Shown here: piece after piece, positions 1 through 8,929 of the stretch | How positions within the stretch are numbered: the stretch's first letter is position 1 | Layout: every line of letters starts with the position of its first letter | NCBI GenBank assembly: GCA_022842065.1 | Contig: JALHQH010000043.1 | Location: 1 to 64,000, forward strand | DNA from: Caldilineaceae bacterium | GTDB lineage: Bacteria; Chloroflexota; Anaerolineae; Caldilineales; Caldilineaceae | Direction: 5' to 3' | Length of the DNA stretch: 64,000 nucleotides | The notes under the pieces: model-generated | Databases searched by the model: none | Told to the model about the DNA's origin: nothing | The model's input: only the letters and a program-made list of their open reading frames with translations | Made by a program: the position numbers and the translations under genes

Positions 1-60
1 TGCGTCGCACTGACCGCCAACTGTTTCCAGTCCGCTAGATGCTTTGGTCAGTGCGACGCA
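1..60. repeat. Perfect 15-bp inverted repeat at window edge
   Basis: Bases 1-15 are the exact reverse complement of 46-60, with a 30-nt spacer. There is no T-run after either arm, so it is not a canonical intrinsic terminator. It lies 71 bases before the nucleotidyltransferase start, and what precedes it lies outside the window. It is one of many long hairpins in the gaps of this window. Confidence 0.8.
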
Positions 61-131
61 CGCTGACCGAAACTAGGGGTTTCATTCTGATTTGAGTATA
101 AGTTTCTAAAGAAGTTGGAGAAAGCCAAGCG

Positions 132-911
132 ATGGAACCCGTGAACATCTTTGCCAGCCCGATCCCGCAAGCGCGTGCCGCCCGCCAGGCCATTGTCGAC
201 CGCATCCTCGCCGATTTACAACGTACCTATGGGGATCAGATCATCGCCATCGGCCTCTATGGCTCCATGGCACGCGCGAGTGACCTGCCCTATTCCGACG
301 TCGAGATTTTCTGCGTGCTGATGGGCGAGGAAATCGACTTGGTACACGAATGGGTCTATGGCCCCAGCAAGGCCGAAGTGAATATCATGAGTGCAGATGT
401 GTTCCGTCATGGCGTGCTCGAGCTCGACGAGAGTTGGTCGGTTTGGAAGGGATCGTATCTGGATAGCCAGCCGCTTTACGGCGATGCAGCCTTTTTTGAG
501 GAGATGCGGGCTTTGGTCATGTCACCAGCGCCGGCGGAATTCAATGCGGTGGTGGCAGGCATCATCGTTGGTGAACTGTATGAGTGGATGGGCAAGTTAT
601 ATAACGCACGACAGACGGGCAACCATGCGCTTTTACCCCAACTTGCCTGTCGATTTGCCGAGTCCGTTGCGCTCGTATTGGGGTTGGTGCACCGCCACTG
701 TTACACGACCGGCGCAACGATGATGGCAGAATCGCTCCAATTAGCGAGCCGCCCCGCCGGTTATGACGAGCTTTGCGCGCTGGTCATGGCCGGGACCCTT
801 TCCGATCCAGCTTTAGTGACGGCGCGCCTGGTCGCGCTTTGGCAAGGGCTTGGAGCGTGGAGCGCCGTCCATGAGATTAACCTAGACAAACGCGTAGGTT
901 GGCCTTTTTAA
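132..911 (+). CDS. ANT(4')/kanamycin nucleotidyltransferase-like protein
   Basis: This 259-residue protein resembles kanamycin nucleotidyltransferase (ANT(4'), about 253 residues) over its full length. It has the nucleotidyltransferase signature IGLYGSMAR (residues 40-48) followed by YSDVEIF, whose D56 and E58 are the expected metal ligands. HEW, EVN, an ELYEW segment (148-152) where the family has its catalytic glutamate, CYTT, GYDELC and LSD then follow in family order. Known family members adenylylate the 4' hydroxyl of aminoglycosides. Whether this one confers resistance or acts on another substrate cannot be read from sequence. The ATG follows a TTGGAGAA ribosome site. The gene stands alone with no transposase or integron beside it. 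The fold call is secure; the substrate is an inference. Confidence 0.85.
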   Translation: MEPVNIFASPIPQARAARQAIVDRILADLQRTYGDQIIAIGLYGSMARASDLPYSDVEIFCVLMGEEIDLVHEWVYGPSKAEVNIMSADVFRHGVLELDESWSVWKGSYLDSQPLYGDAAFFEEMRALVMSPAPAEFNAVVAGIIVGELYEWMGKLYNARQTGNHALLPQLACRFAESVALVLGLVHRHCYTTGATMMAESLQLASRPAGYDELCALVMAGTLSDPALVTARLVALWQGLGAWSAVHEINLDKRVGWPF

Positions 912-1133
912 GTCGTACAGGTTACCGCCAAAAATTTGCGATGCGCCCGAATAGACAGCGCAGATAAATATGGCACGCTTGTGTACTGCGCATCCCCAGA
1001 TGCGCAGCCCGCTTTGTTTCAACTCTATTTACTTTGTCTATAAGGGCTACGTGGCCAAACGCTTGACAGGTAACACGACTTTCGCGACACTGATGCCAGC
1101 TCACTCGGTGCAATTCAGGGGCAGGAGTGAGGA

Positions 1134-1637
1134 ATGACCACCGGCATTTACACGGTTAAAAATCAATATCAGGGCATCAACGCCCATTTGCACAGCTACT
1201 GGCAGAACAAGGGTGGCTGGTCAAGTTTTCACGGTAACCACATTGCCGATTTATTGCGCACCCTGCGTGCGACGCTGTTACCGATGGGCTACACGGCCGA
1301 TCTTGAGTCATCCTTACAAGTGCGCCGCCTTGATGGCCCCAGCGGAGAGTCAGAATCCGCTATCACCGTCTTTGATCCCCACCCGATTCGCCCGTATTTG
1401 CCGACTAGCCAACCACCTAACCAGGGCGATCTATTGGTGTTATCGGTGCCAGATGCCCTGCAAGAACCACCGCTGAGCGAAAGAGAGTTTATGGCCATTG
1501 CGGTCTATCAACTCCGTCAGCGCGGCCGTGATCAGGGCAAACCGGTGGCGTGGATTGAGTTGCTTTCACCAGCGAACAAAGGTGGTAGCGTAGCCGAGGG
1601 TTTTAACCCTCGGCTACCATCTGTCGTCACTCCGTGA
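1134..1637 (+). pseudogene. DUF4058 family protein, 3' truncated
   Basis: The 167-residue reading frame matches the DUF4058 family. It has NQYQGINAHLHSYW near the start, a SLQVRR strand, and AWIELLSPANK at residues 139-149, which is the family's best-conserved motif. In intact members that motif is followed by roughly a hundred more residues. Here the frame runs directly into a hairpin (1590-1617) and stops 17 codons after SPANK, and I see no downstream continuation. GGAGTGAGGA precedes the ATG. The family is common and expanded in cyanobacteria and Chloroflexota, and its function is unknown. The product is probably a non-functional fragment; a short functional form cannot be excluded. Confidence 0.7.
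1590..1617. repeat. Hairpin inside the truncated DUF4058 3' end
   Basis: A perfect 13-bp inverted repeat (1590-1602 with 1605-1617) and a 2-nt loop lie exactly where homology to DUF4058 is lost. It may be a small palindromic insertion or a deletion endpoint. A second imperfect hairpin of C- and G-rich arms follows at 1683-1706, between this gene and the convergent gene end at 1754, and may act as a bidirectional terminator. Confidence 0.75.
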
Positions 1638-1753
1638 CTGATATGAAGGCTAATCCCGGTGGGAATCGGGGATCTGACGATCCCCTTCCCCACCGTGGGG
1701 GAAGGGTTAGGGATGGGGGCCGGCTAAACTATCATAATTTTCTCAACAGTGCA

Positions 1754-4741
1754 CTACCCCCGTGCCCAGAGCCGTTCGCGCGACTGCCATAGATACCACC
1801 CCAACAGCCCCACCGCCACAAAGATCAGCAACCACTCCTCCGGCTCGGGTACGCCGGTTAGGATATTGGTTGTATTGGCCGGCGTCTCCCCTACATCCTC
1901 AAATTCACGGGCAAAACGATCCGCCTGGGCAGAAAGTTCATCGAGTAATTTTTGCTGCCGCTCGTTGATCAGCACAATCATCGACGAGTACGGGGTGACG
2001 ATGCTGTGTTCAATCGCCATGGCGTGCAGTTCATCCAAAATATCTAGCGACGCCAGGTCAGCATGGTTGCGCATCATCTCAGCCAGGATTACGCGGCGAC
2101 CGGCAAAGGCGGCGAATGGTTCACTTGGCTGGTGGATGGTAGCATCGGCAAACTGGGCGGACGCGACGTCGGTCGGCAGCAGTGCCCAGCCATAGCCGTC
2201 GATCAGATCGGGCACGGCGGTGGCGAGATCCAGATCAGTAAAACTGGGTAAACCGGCATTGGCCACGGCAAAGCGCGTGAGGGCATCGTTCAAATTGTCG
2301 GTCACACCGCCACCACTGGCCTGAATCACCTCCAAGGTTGGGTCGTCGTAACCCAGGGGCAGGCCGCCCAGGTGAACCATCCAGACCGGCACGGCAGAAG
2401 CGGCGACCGCCACGTCTCCTTCGCCAAGCGAGTAACCGCTACCGTCGGTGAGGACAAAGATACCGTCATACGCGTCATTGCGGCGCAGTTCGTTGTATTG
2501 CGCCAGCAACTCGGCGGCATTCTGCCCACCGTAATACAAAATCTCTTCCACATCGAGTTCGCTCAATGTCGCCACTGACGGTGCTTCGCCGCGAAATTCA
2601 GAGGCGGTCAGATAGACATCAATAGCCGCTCCCTTTTCAGCCAGGTCAGTCAGTTGGGCAAAGGCGGATTTCACCGGTGCGGCCACCGCGGCCATGCTAC
2701 GTGAGCGATCCAATACCATGGCCAAGGTCAGATCAGCACGGGGCTGCGGCAACGCGTCCGGCGTCAGCGGTTGAATGATCACGCTGCGGTTGCCGGGGAA
2801 ATCGACGCGGTGCAGTTGGGGCGTGGTGTCACCGGTGGCGGCAACCGATGGCGGTAACCAACTGGCATTGTCATCACGATCAGCGGTAGTGAGCAGATCG
2901 GCCATCGGCGCGCCGTTCACTAGCCGCGTGGTCCGTCCATCCCAATAAACGTTACGCCGTTCGGCCAGTTGGGGCATTGGCCACGCGCCAGCCTGGGCAA
3001 AGACCCGCCAGGTCAACCACAGGTAAAGGGGCGGCGCTTCATCAATGGTGGGGCGACTGCTCGGCCCATTCCACTCTTGTCGCCGCGGCTCGACGGGAAA
3101 GACACGCAGGCGATATTGACGCGGCCCAATCTGCTCGACCAGGGCAGGATCAACGTTGCGCTGCACTTCGTTGCGATAGGTGGTCTGCGCGGCACCACGC
3201 GGCGCCACCTGATAGACAAACCGTTCCTCCCGCGCCGGGCTGTTGCCCAGCCAGACGCCGGTAATTACCGCCGATTCGGGCAGGCTGAAGTAGTAGACCA
3301 CTTCCTCGCGCTCGAAGGTGCGATTTTCATAGACTTCGTAGAGTTCGACATCCGCCCAGTCACCATACTCTGTAATCGTCACTTCCTGTTGCAGCAGATG
3401 GATCTCACGGTGATCAACGGCTTGCCAGGCGGCTTCAGCGCGGTTGACTTCCCAGGTGGTGCGCACCGCCTTCACCACCGCGTCGTGCTCGCCCTCGGTG
3501 ATCGGAAGATCAAAGAAGCGCTCGTACAGTTCAGCAGCGCGCAACGGCTCATCGACAATCGGGCGCGGTAGGGTGCTGTCCCAACGGTTCTCCTGTTTAA
3601 CCTGGCGCAGTTCGGCCACCGACGCCACCGCCGGTTCATAGAGCAGGGGCCGGGCGATCCATTCGTAAAGCTGTTGAATCATTGTCGTCTGTTCCCACGG
3701 AATCGCAAACGCGGAGTTGTAGGTATCGCGAATGTGATAGACTTCGCCCACCGAGCTGGCATACCGGAAAGGGGCCAGATAGGCATTGAGCAAGCCGGCG
3801 CGAATCTCCTCCTGCCGGCCGATCAGCACTTCCGCGTCGGCAACCGAGGATGGTGGTGTTTCTAAGAGCGCAAATGCTTGGTGTTGGGGTTGGCGGTTAC
3901 TGGCGATAAAGAGCCCCATCGTACTGACCAGGACAATAAGCGCCAAGGCATAGGCCAAGGCCGGACCAATTTTCAGCCCGGCGGCCTGCACGCCCCGCCC
4001 CCACGCCCGCGTATAGAGAATCGGCACAACGATGGGCAGCACGACGACCAGGGTGGCGCTATAGACAAAAAGCAGGGAACCGAGGACGATGTAGATGGCG
4101 AAGAAGGGTAGTTGCCACATGGATTGGTCACGCAGATTGCGCCCAAAATCTTCAACCAGGTAGGGAATTTCAGCAATGAATTCACCGATAAACTTAATCA
4201 CCTCGGCAAGGAGGGGCACGGTGTAAAAGAGCAGCCAAATGCTGATATAGAGGCCAATCGCCAGCAGCAAGGTCAAGCCGGCGACGCGCAGATAGGCAGT
4301 CCAGGCCCGACGTTCGTCGATCTTACGGTCGAGCAGTTGCCAGAGCAGGGTGATCATCCCCAGGGCACCTACGGCTAAGAGCAGGGCGACCGCGGGCACC
4401 ACCTCGCGGATCACAAAAAAGCGAATGCCCAACAGGATCATCAGCGGTCCTTCAACGCCGTAGCCAAAGGCCAACAGCCGCGCATGATCTTTACGCAGCG
4501 TCGTCGTCACCGCGGTGATAATGGCAATGGCCGGGATACTGGCCAGCGTGGTCGCATAGAGAAGAAACTGGGGCGGGATCGTCCCTTCGCGCATCGCCCA
4601 GAAGAGTTCGACGGCGACAATCGGCACAAAGCCCAGCACGAGAAAGGTGAGGAAGATAATGTTCCACGACCAGAAGAGACCATGCGCGCCCAGTTGGCGG
4701 AACAGGGCGAACAGGGTTGGTTTTGTGACTGGTTCGGTCAT
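1754..4741 (-). CDS. PEP-CTERM family integral membrane protein (TIGR02921-like)
   Basis: This is a 995-residue membrane protein. The first 285 residues carry about eight hydrophobic segments. A VIT-like beta domain follows (about 450-570), with EQIGPRQYRLRVFPVEP near its end. Next is a von Willebrand A-like domain that starts with the metal-site motif DRSRS and includes VLTDGSG. The extreme C terminus has the exosortase sorting layout: a VPEPEEW signal, a hydrophobic helix (LLIFVAVGLLGWYLW) and a basic tail SRERLWAR. It therefore looks like the substrate of the exosortase encoded just upstream, with which it is co-oriented across a 98-bp gap. AGGAGG lies at a good distance before the ATG. 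As I recall, this family travels with exosortase O as its only target. The physiological role is unknown. Confidence 0.85.
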   Translation of the reverse strand: MTEPVTKPTLFALFRQLGAHGLFWSWNIIFLTFLVLGFVPIVAVELFWAMREGTIPPQFLLYATTLASIPAIAIITAVTTTLRKDHARLLAFGYGVEGPLMILLGIRFFVIREVVPAVALLLAVGALGMITLLWQLLDRKIDERRAWTAYLRVAGLTLLLAIGLYISIWLLFYTVPLLAEVIKFIGEFIAEIPYLVEDFGRNLRDQSMWQLPFFAIYIVLGSLLFVYSATLVVVLPIVVPILYTRAWGRGVQAAGLKIGPALAYALALIVLVSTMGLFIASNRQPQHQAFALLETPPSSVADAEVLIGRQEEIRAGLLNAYLAPFRYASSVGEVYHIRDTYNSAFAIPWEQTTMIQQLYEWIARPLLYEPAVASVAELRQVKQENRWDSTLPRPIVDEPLRAAELYERFFDLPITEGEHDAVVKAVRTTWEVNRAEAAWQAVDHREIHLLQQEVTITEYGDWADVELYEVYENRTFEREEVVYYFSLPESAVITGVWLGNSPAREERFVYQVAPRGAAQTTYRNEVQRNVDPALVEQIGPRQYRLRVFPVEPRRQEWNGPSSRPTIDEAPPLYLWLTWRVFAQAGAWPMPQLAERRNVYWDGRTTRLVNGAPMADLLTTADRDDNASWLPPSVAATGDTTPQLHRVDFPGNRSVIIQPLTPDALPQPRADLTLAMVLDRSRSMAAVAAPVKSAFAQLTDLAEKGAAIDVYLTASEFRGEAPSVATLSELDVEEILYYGGQNAAELLAQYNELRRNDAYDGIFVLTDGSGYSLGEGDVAVAASAVPVWMVHLGGLPLGYDDPTLEVIQASGGGVTDNLNDALTRFAVANAGLPSFTDLDLATAVPDLIDGYGWALLPTDVASAQFADATIHQPSEPFAAFAGRRVILAEMMRNHADLASLDILDELHAMAIEHSIVTPYSSMIVLINERQQKLLDELSAQADRFAREFEDVGETPANTTNILTGVPEPEEWLLIFVAVGLLGWYLWQSRERLWARG

Positions 4742-4839
4742 GAGGATGTACCTCCTGGGTTAAAAGTGTAATTTGTGGTGCGAAATATGTGCGAACAGAT
4801 GCCAATAAGTGACGGCTACTGATTTACTGATTGACCGAT

Positions 4840-6396
4840 TTACTGATTTACTTCTACCTGCGCCAATCCCGCAGCCACGGTACGGGTGATCGCCTGGTAA
4901 AATTCATTAAGTTGCCGACGGTCGGGCGGACGATGATCGTCAAAGAGCAGCGCGACCAGCACCCAACGCTCGCTGTGTAGCGCGAGATCGGCCCACATGC
5001 GCGTGCCATAATCCGCCGTGATCTGATCGGCGGCTTGAAACCAGTAGACGGCGCTGTGCGTATTGCGTTCGTCGCCCTGCCCCAAAGAAACAATGCGAAT
5101 CGGCAAGTCGTCATCGATCAGATGGGTACGCAGGTCATCCACGGCGAAGCCTTTAACCTCGAAACAGCGTTCTGGACGGTGATGAGCGCGCCAGGTGCGG
5201 CTGGTAATCAACAACATGGAGCCGGAAACATCACCCCACTGAAAGCGCCGCCGGTCAGCAGATTCCGCGCCATCCTTGGTCAGCCACCATGTTTCGTCGG
5301 CGGTGAGTGGTTCGACCGTAGTTGTGATTTCCGGCGGGAAGGACCATGCTGTTGATGCCGCGGTCAAACCGGTTTGGGGACGCGGTTGGTAGAGCAGCGC
5401 CATGATGCCGATGCAGGCAATGAGTGTTGGTGATAACCAGCTGGGACGGAAATCAGCGGCGGCTGAGCTTGTCGAAGCCTCCCCTCGTACACAATGACCA
5501 CGCCGCAGCAGCCAAAGGGCAGCGCCACAGGCCAGCACAAAACTTAACACGCCCAGCGGCACATGCAACATTTCGGCCAGCAGCGTCATCTGCCCCACCA
5601 CGCCCACGCCAATCAACACGGCCACGCGCACAAAGTTCCCAACAAAGAGCAAAACGCCAAGTAGGCCCGCAATCAACAGCCAGCGGCGATTAAGGGGATG
5701 GCGCTCAAACCAAGTGGCGGCAAGCAGAAAGAGGCCGCCGGTCCACAGGCTTTTGACACCACTACAGGGCAGATCGACATGGGCGACCCCATTCTCAAAG
5801 GTCAAAATCGTATCGAGGCTGATCGAGCCGACACCGAGTGCGCGAAAGCCGTCGCCAACCAGTTGTGCCGTCGCAATGCGCATGGGGTAGCCAACGAAGG
5901 TCTGCATATGATCGCCAAAGGGTAGCGCACCAACCAGGAGTAAAGCCGCCGGCAGCCCTTGTCGCCACCGCGCTGGCGGCAACCACAGTCCCAGCAGCCC
6001 ATAAGTCGCCAGGAAAAAGAGGCTGGACGCCACAATATTCATGTCCAGATAGCGCTCGACGAGCAGATAGAGCAGCGACCCGCTGATGGTCAGGCCAAGC
6101 GGCAGCCAGCGCAGTTGCGGCCCGACGCGCCAATCAAGGCCAAGAGCATCCTGGCGAACCTGGAGCAGCAGCAGACCAAGCACGGCGATGAGAATGGCTT
6201 GATTGGTACGAAAAAATTGATCCGAGAAGATGAGGACGAGATAGCCAAAGAGTGGCCGGTAGAGGCAGAGCCAAAGCACGATGAGCAAACCATTAAGCAT
6301 CAAATTGACCCCGTGCGGACCGGCAAAGGTGGGTTGCGGTGGCGCTTTAGGATCCGCGCGCTCGGCGTTGGGCCGTGGCGTATGAATCACCGACAC
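4840..6396 (-). CDS. xrtO: Exosortase with C-terminal EpsI-like domain (XrtO-like)
   Basis: This is a 518-residue polytopic membrane protein. Residues 30-300 form the exosortase core with the three expected catalytic residues: Cys211 in DLPCSGVKSLW, Arg257 in GNFVRVAVL and His278 in EMLHVPLGV. Exosortases act as transpeptidase-like enzymes that cleave PEP-CTERM tails at the cytoplasmic membrane. After a linker, residues 330-510 resemble the EpsI-type periplasmic domain, with HHRPERCFEVKGF. The start is GTG with GGGAG upstream. The next gene in the same direction encodes a PEP-CTERM membrane protein, consistent with a one-enzyme, one-substrate system. The linker (about 304-316) is encoded by a REP-like sequence also found at 19923-19941. 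The exosortase call is firm; the XrtO subtype rests on context. Confidence 0.88.
   Translation of the reverse strand: MSVIHTPRPNAERADPKAPPQPTFAGPHGVNLMLNGLLIVLWLCLYRPLFGYLVLIFSDQFFRTNQAILIAVLGLLLLQVRQDALGLDWRVGPQLRWLPLGLTISGSLLYLLVERYLDMNIVASSLFFLATYGLLGLWLPPARWRQGLPAALLLVGALPFGDHMQTFVGYPMRIATAQLVGDGFRALGVGSISLDTILTFENGVAHVDLPCSGVKSLWTGGLFLLAATWFERHPLNRRWLLIAGLLGVLLFVGNFVRVAVLIGVGVVGQMTLLAEMLHVPLGVLSFVLACGAALWLLRRGHCVRGEASTSSAAADFRPSWLSPTLIACIGIMALLYQPRPQTGLTAASTAWSFPPEITTTVEPLTADETWWLTKDGAESADRRRFQWGDVSGSMLLITSRTWRAHHRPERCFEVKGFAVDDLRTHLIDDDLPIRIVSLGQGDERNTHSAVYWFQAADQITADYGTRMWADLALHSERWVLVALLFDDHRPPDRRQLNEFYQAITRTVAAGLAQVEVNQ
5461..5479 (-). repeat. REP-like 19-mer inside the exosortase gene
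   Basis: The 19-mer GGCTTCGACAAGCTCAGCC (read on the minus strand) occurs here in frame, encoding a Ser/Thr/Ala-rich linker between the exosortase core and its C-terminal domain. It occurs again, exactly, at 19923-19941 on the plus strand. The two copies suggest a dispersed short repeat that has landed in a tolerant linker. Confidence 0.7.
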
Positions 6397-6508
6397 AGAT
6401 GAACTCCCATTCGATATGAGTAGGCTTACCGCGCTTGGCGAAATTATCTTTATTTACCGCTCGGCGGGGCACCCAGAGGGCTCCCGCCGACTAATACGAC
6501 AACGTTAT

Positions 6509-6578
6509 TATGTGCCTAGCTGGTCTGTGACCAGCGGCTGGGACAGCTACCGCTGGTCACAGACCAGCTAGGCACATA
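6509..6578. repeat. 29-bp perfect inverted repeat hairpin
   Basis: Bases 6509-6537 are exactly complementary to 6550-6578 around a 12-nt loop. No T-run follows, and the flanking genes diverge, so it cannot be a terminator for either. I found no second copy in the window. Confidence 0.85.
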
Positions 6579-6765
6579 GCAGAGCGACTGCCAATTTAAC
6601 GTTTCGAACTAATCATAATTGCGTCGCGCTGTAACAGTTGCAGGGGAAAGCGCCAACAACCATTGTCCATCAAGTTAGCGATACCCTGGCCAGCGCGCTC
6701 AGTATTTCATGACGACCACGGGTTGTCAATAGTTCCTTTTGCGCAATCTAGGGCTGTTTATGGCT

Positions 6766-6841
6766 CCCCCTTTAGCCGGGTTTACCCGGCGTTGTTCGGT
6801 AGCCCTGCGGCTTTAGCCCAGGGCGAGCCTGTCAACCCCTT
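6766..6841 (+). repeat. Dispersed 76-bp repeat, copy A
   Basis: The segment matches 50706-50784 in inverted orientation with only a few differences. It contains internal short inverted repeats (AGCCGGGTTTACCCGGC). It encodes no recognisable protein. It is likely a non-autonomous or REP-type repeat. Confidence 0.75.
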
Positions 6842-7003
6842 AACTACCCGTTGAACCGGCAAAATCTGCGTAAGTCCGATTCTTGCAAAATATAGATTCC
6901 TGACCCATACTCGAATGTAAATTAGCACAAAAAAAATAGCACCTACCTTCATTCAACCTTATCAGCGTGCGCCAGAATTGGCGCGCACAAGGAGCAACCG
7001 ATC

Positions 7004-8635
7004 ATGCTGCAACCTTTAACCGCTAAGCAGAACCAATGGGTCGATAAAACACTCAACAGCCTTTCCCTGGAGCAGAGTGTCGCGCAGTTGCTCTGTATCT
7101 CGCAATTCAATGACTCGCGCGAATATTGGTTGCCCCTCATGGAAAAGATCCCCTTTGGCGCGGCCAGAGCACGCTCAGCAACGGCAGAAGGGTATCGCAC
7201 TTTCCTGGCCGAGTTACAGCAGCACACAGCGATTCCGCTGCTGGTGCCGGCTAATATGGAGCATGGGGCCGCGGAGATCACAGGGTATGGGACCGATTTC
7301 CCCTGGCCGATGGGCATGGGCGCGGCCAACGATGAAGGGTTGATGCGGATCATGGGCCAAGCAATTGCCAGCGAAGCCCGCTATCTCGGAATCAATTGGC
7401 TCTTTAACCCGGTGATTGATCTCAACTATAATTTTAACAACCCGATCACGAATATCCGCGCGCTGGGGGATAATCCGACCCAAGTCAGTCGCTTAGCGAC
7501 GATCTGGTTACAGGCGATGCAACAACATGGCGTGGCTGCCACGGCTAAACATTTCCCTGGCGATGGCGTTGATGACCGTGATCAACATCTGCTGACCTCC
7601 GTCAATAGTTTGCCCTTTAGCCAGTGGCTGGAAACCTTTGGCCTAGTCTGGCGAGCGGTGATTGAGGCAGGGGTCATGTGTATTATGCCCGGCCACATTT
7701 CCCTGCCCGACTATCAGGGTTATCGCGATGAGCCGGCAGATGCGCCACCGGCGACCCTGAGCCGCAAATTGCTGATCGAGCTACTACGCGAGGAGTTGGG
7801 CTATACGGGGCTAATCGTCTCGGACAACGCCAGCATGATCGGCCTCACCTGTCACGCCGATGCCGACGATCTGATCGTGGAAAGTATTGCCGCTGGCATC
7901 GACATCTATTTGAATGCCGATCCAGAACATGATTTTGGCCGCCTGCTGCGGGGCGTGCATGATGGGCGGCTCACCGAAGCACAAATCTATACATCTGCGC
8001 GCCGGGTGTTGGAGATGAAGGCGCGGCTCAATCTCATGGATGATCCCTTTGGGCCTGCGCCAACCGCAACCGAACAGGCCACTTATCAAACCGCCGCCCA
8101 AACGATGGCGGACAAGAGTATTACTGTGCTGCGTGACAGTAGGCAACTGGCGTTAACGCTCGCGCCCGGTGCAAAAGTGCTCACTGTCACCTACGGCCAG
8201 TTGATGCCTCATATGGGGCTTGTCGATCTGGAGATCTTTGACGAGGAGTTGACGACTCGGGGTTTTGCGGTTACGCACCTGCTCAACCCCAGCAGCGACG
8301 AATTGCGCCAAGCAACCGAGGCCTATGACGCGGTCTTTATTAACCTCTTCAAAATGCCGATGATGCCCCTGGGGACCGCACGCATCACCGATACCTTCCG
8401 CAGTTGGGGTTGGCGGTCACTATACCGCAAGCATGAGCATGTAGCCTACACCGCGTTTGGCAACCCCTATCTTGCCTATGAACTGCCCGCCGTGCCCCGG
8501 CTCATTGCCACCTATGGCAGCAGCGATTGCTCGCAGCGGGCCGCGGTCAAGGTCTGGTTGGGGGAAATCGCGGCAACAGGACAGTTGCCGGTGCGGATAC
8601 CGCGAGTGACGATCAAACCGTTGCCGGTCGACTAG
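7004..8635 (+). CDS. Glycoside hydrolase family 3 protein (beta-N-acetylhexosaminidase type)
   Basis: This is a 543-residue cytoplasmic-looking protein with no signal peptide. Residues 1-350 form the GH3 N-terminal TIM barrel. KHFPGDG at 182-188 and the nucleophile segment LIVSDNASM with Asp274 are the diagnostic motifs, and the histidine motif KHFPGDG(x5)H resembles NagZ-type enzymes. Residues 385-540 look like the GH3 C-terminal alpha/beta domain. Family members of this type remove terminal beta-linked N-acetylglucosamine, often in cell-wall recycling, but other sugars are possible. AAGGAGCAACCGATC precedes the ATG. The gene is monocistronic, separated from the next by a complex hairpin. 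Confidence 0.85.
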   Translation: MLQPLTAKQNQWVDKTLNSLSLEQSVAQLLCISQFNDSREYWLPLMEKIPFGAARARSATAEGYRTFLAELQQHTAIPLLVPANMEHGAAEITGYGTDFPWPMGMGAANDEGLMRIMGQAIASEARYLGINWLFNPVIDLNYNFNNPITNIRALGDNPTQVSRLATIWLQAMQQHGVAATAKHFPGDGVDDRDQHLLTSVNSLPFSQWLETFGLVWRAVIEAGVMCIMPGHISLPDYQGYRDEPADAPPATLSRKLLIELLREELGYTGLIVSDNASMIGLTCHADADDLIVESIAAGIDIYLNADPEHDFGRLLRGVHDGRLTEAQIYTSARRVLEMKARLNLMDDPFGPAPTATEQATYQTAAQTMADKSITVLRDSRQLALTLAPGAKVLTVTYGQLMPHMGLVDLEIFDEELTTRGFAVTHLLNPSSDELRQATEAYDAVFINLFKMPMMPLGTARITDTFRSWGWRSLYRKHEHVAYTAFGNPYLAYELPAVPRLIATYGSSDCSQRAAVKVWLGEIAATGQLPVRIPRVTIKPLPVD

Positions 8636-8659
8636 ATGACTTAGGTTGCACAGATAACA

Positions 8660-8785
8660 CTGTCAGCAGATTTTGAGAACGGATTTAGCAGAGTGCATAG
8701 GCCAAATCCGTGCTGGGGTAGCGGGTAGAACGGATTTGGGTAAGGTGAATAATCCGTTCAATCCGTTCTCAAAATCTGCTGACAG
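8660..8785. repeat. Nested inverted repeat between GH3 and gpmI
   Basis: An outer 26-bp perfect repeat (8660-8685 with 8760-8785) encloses an inner 9-bp repeat (8702-8710 with 8731-8739). The RNA would form a stem with a second stem in its loop. No T-run follows. It sits 24 bases after the GH3 stop, so it may end or stabilise that transcript. Confidence 0.8.
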
Positions 8786-8929
8786 CGCCCTGAAGTACGC
8801 CCTCACTTACCCGATGCATTGCGTAAAACGCCTAAAATAGCGATAATAATCACCAGTGATCGCAATAAATCTTCTGCGTGACGTTGGCAACCCGATCGGC
8901 GTCCCGTTTACTGATGGGAGCTTTTTACC

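Larger units (their letters stand above)
6397..7003. other. Intergenic region with a long hairpin and a dispersed repeat
   Basis: This is a divergent gap between the exosortase and the GH3 gene. It holds a 29-bp perfect hairpin (6509-6578) and copy A of a 76-bp dispersed repeat (6766-6841). The last 130 bases before the GH3 gene are A/T-rich and probably contain its promoter, but I cannot fix the hexamers. I see no convincing gene. Confidence 0.6.

Noticed and set aside
1063..1091. TTGACA at 1063 as promoter of the DUF4058 gene
   Set aside because: The hexamer at the proper spacing (GACACT) is a poor -10 box, so I did not list it.
1749..2195. Plus-strand frame over the PEP-CTERM gene 3' end
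   Set aside because: It is antisense to a well-supported coding region, low-complexity Ser/Arg-rich, with no ribosome site.
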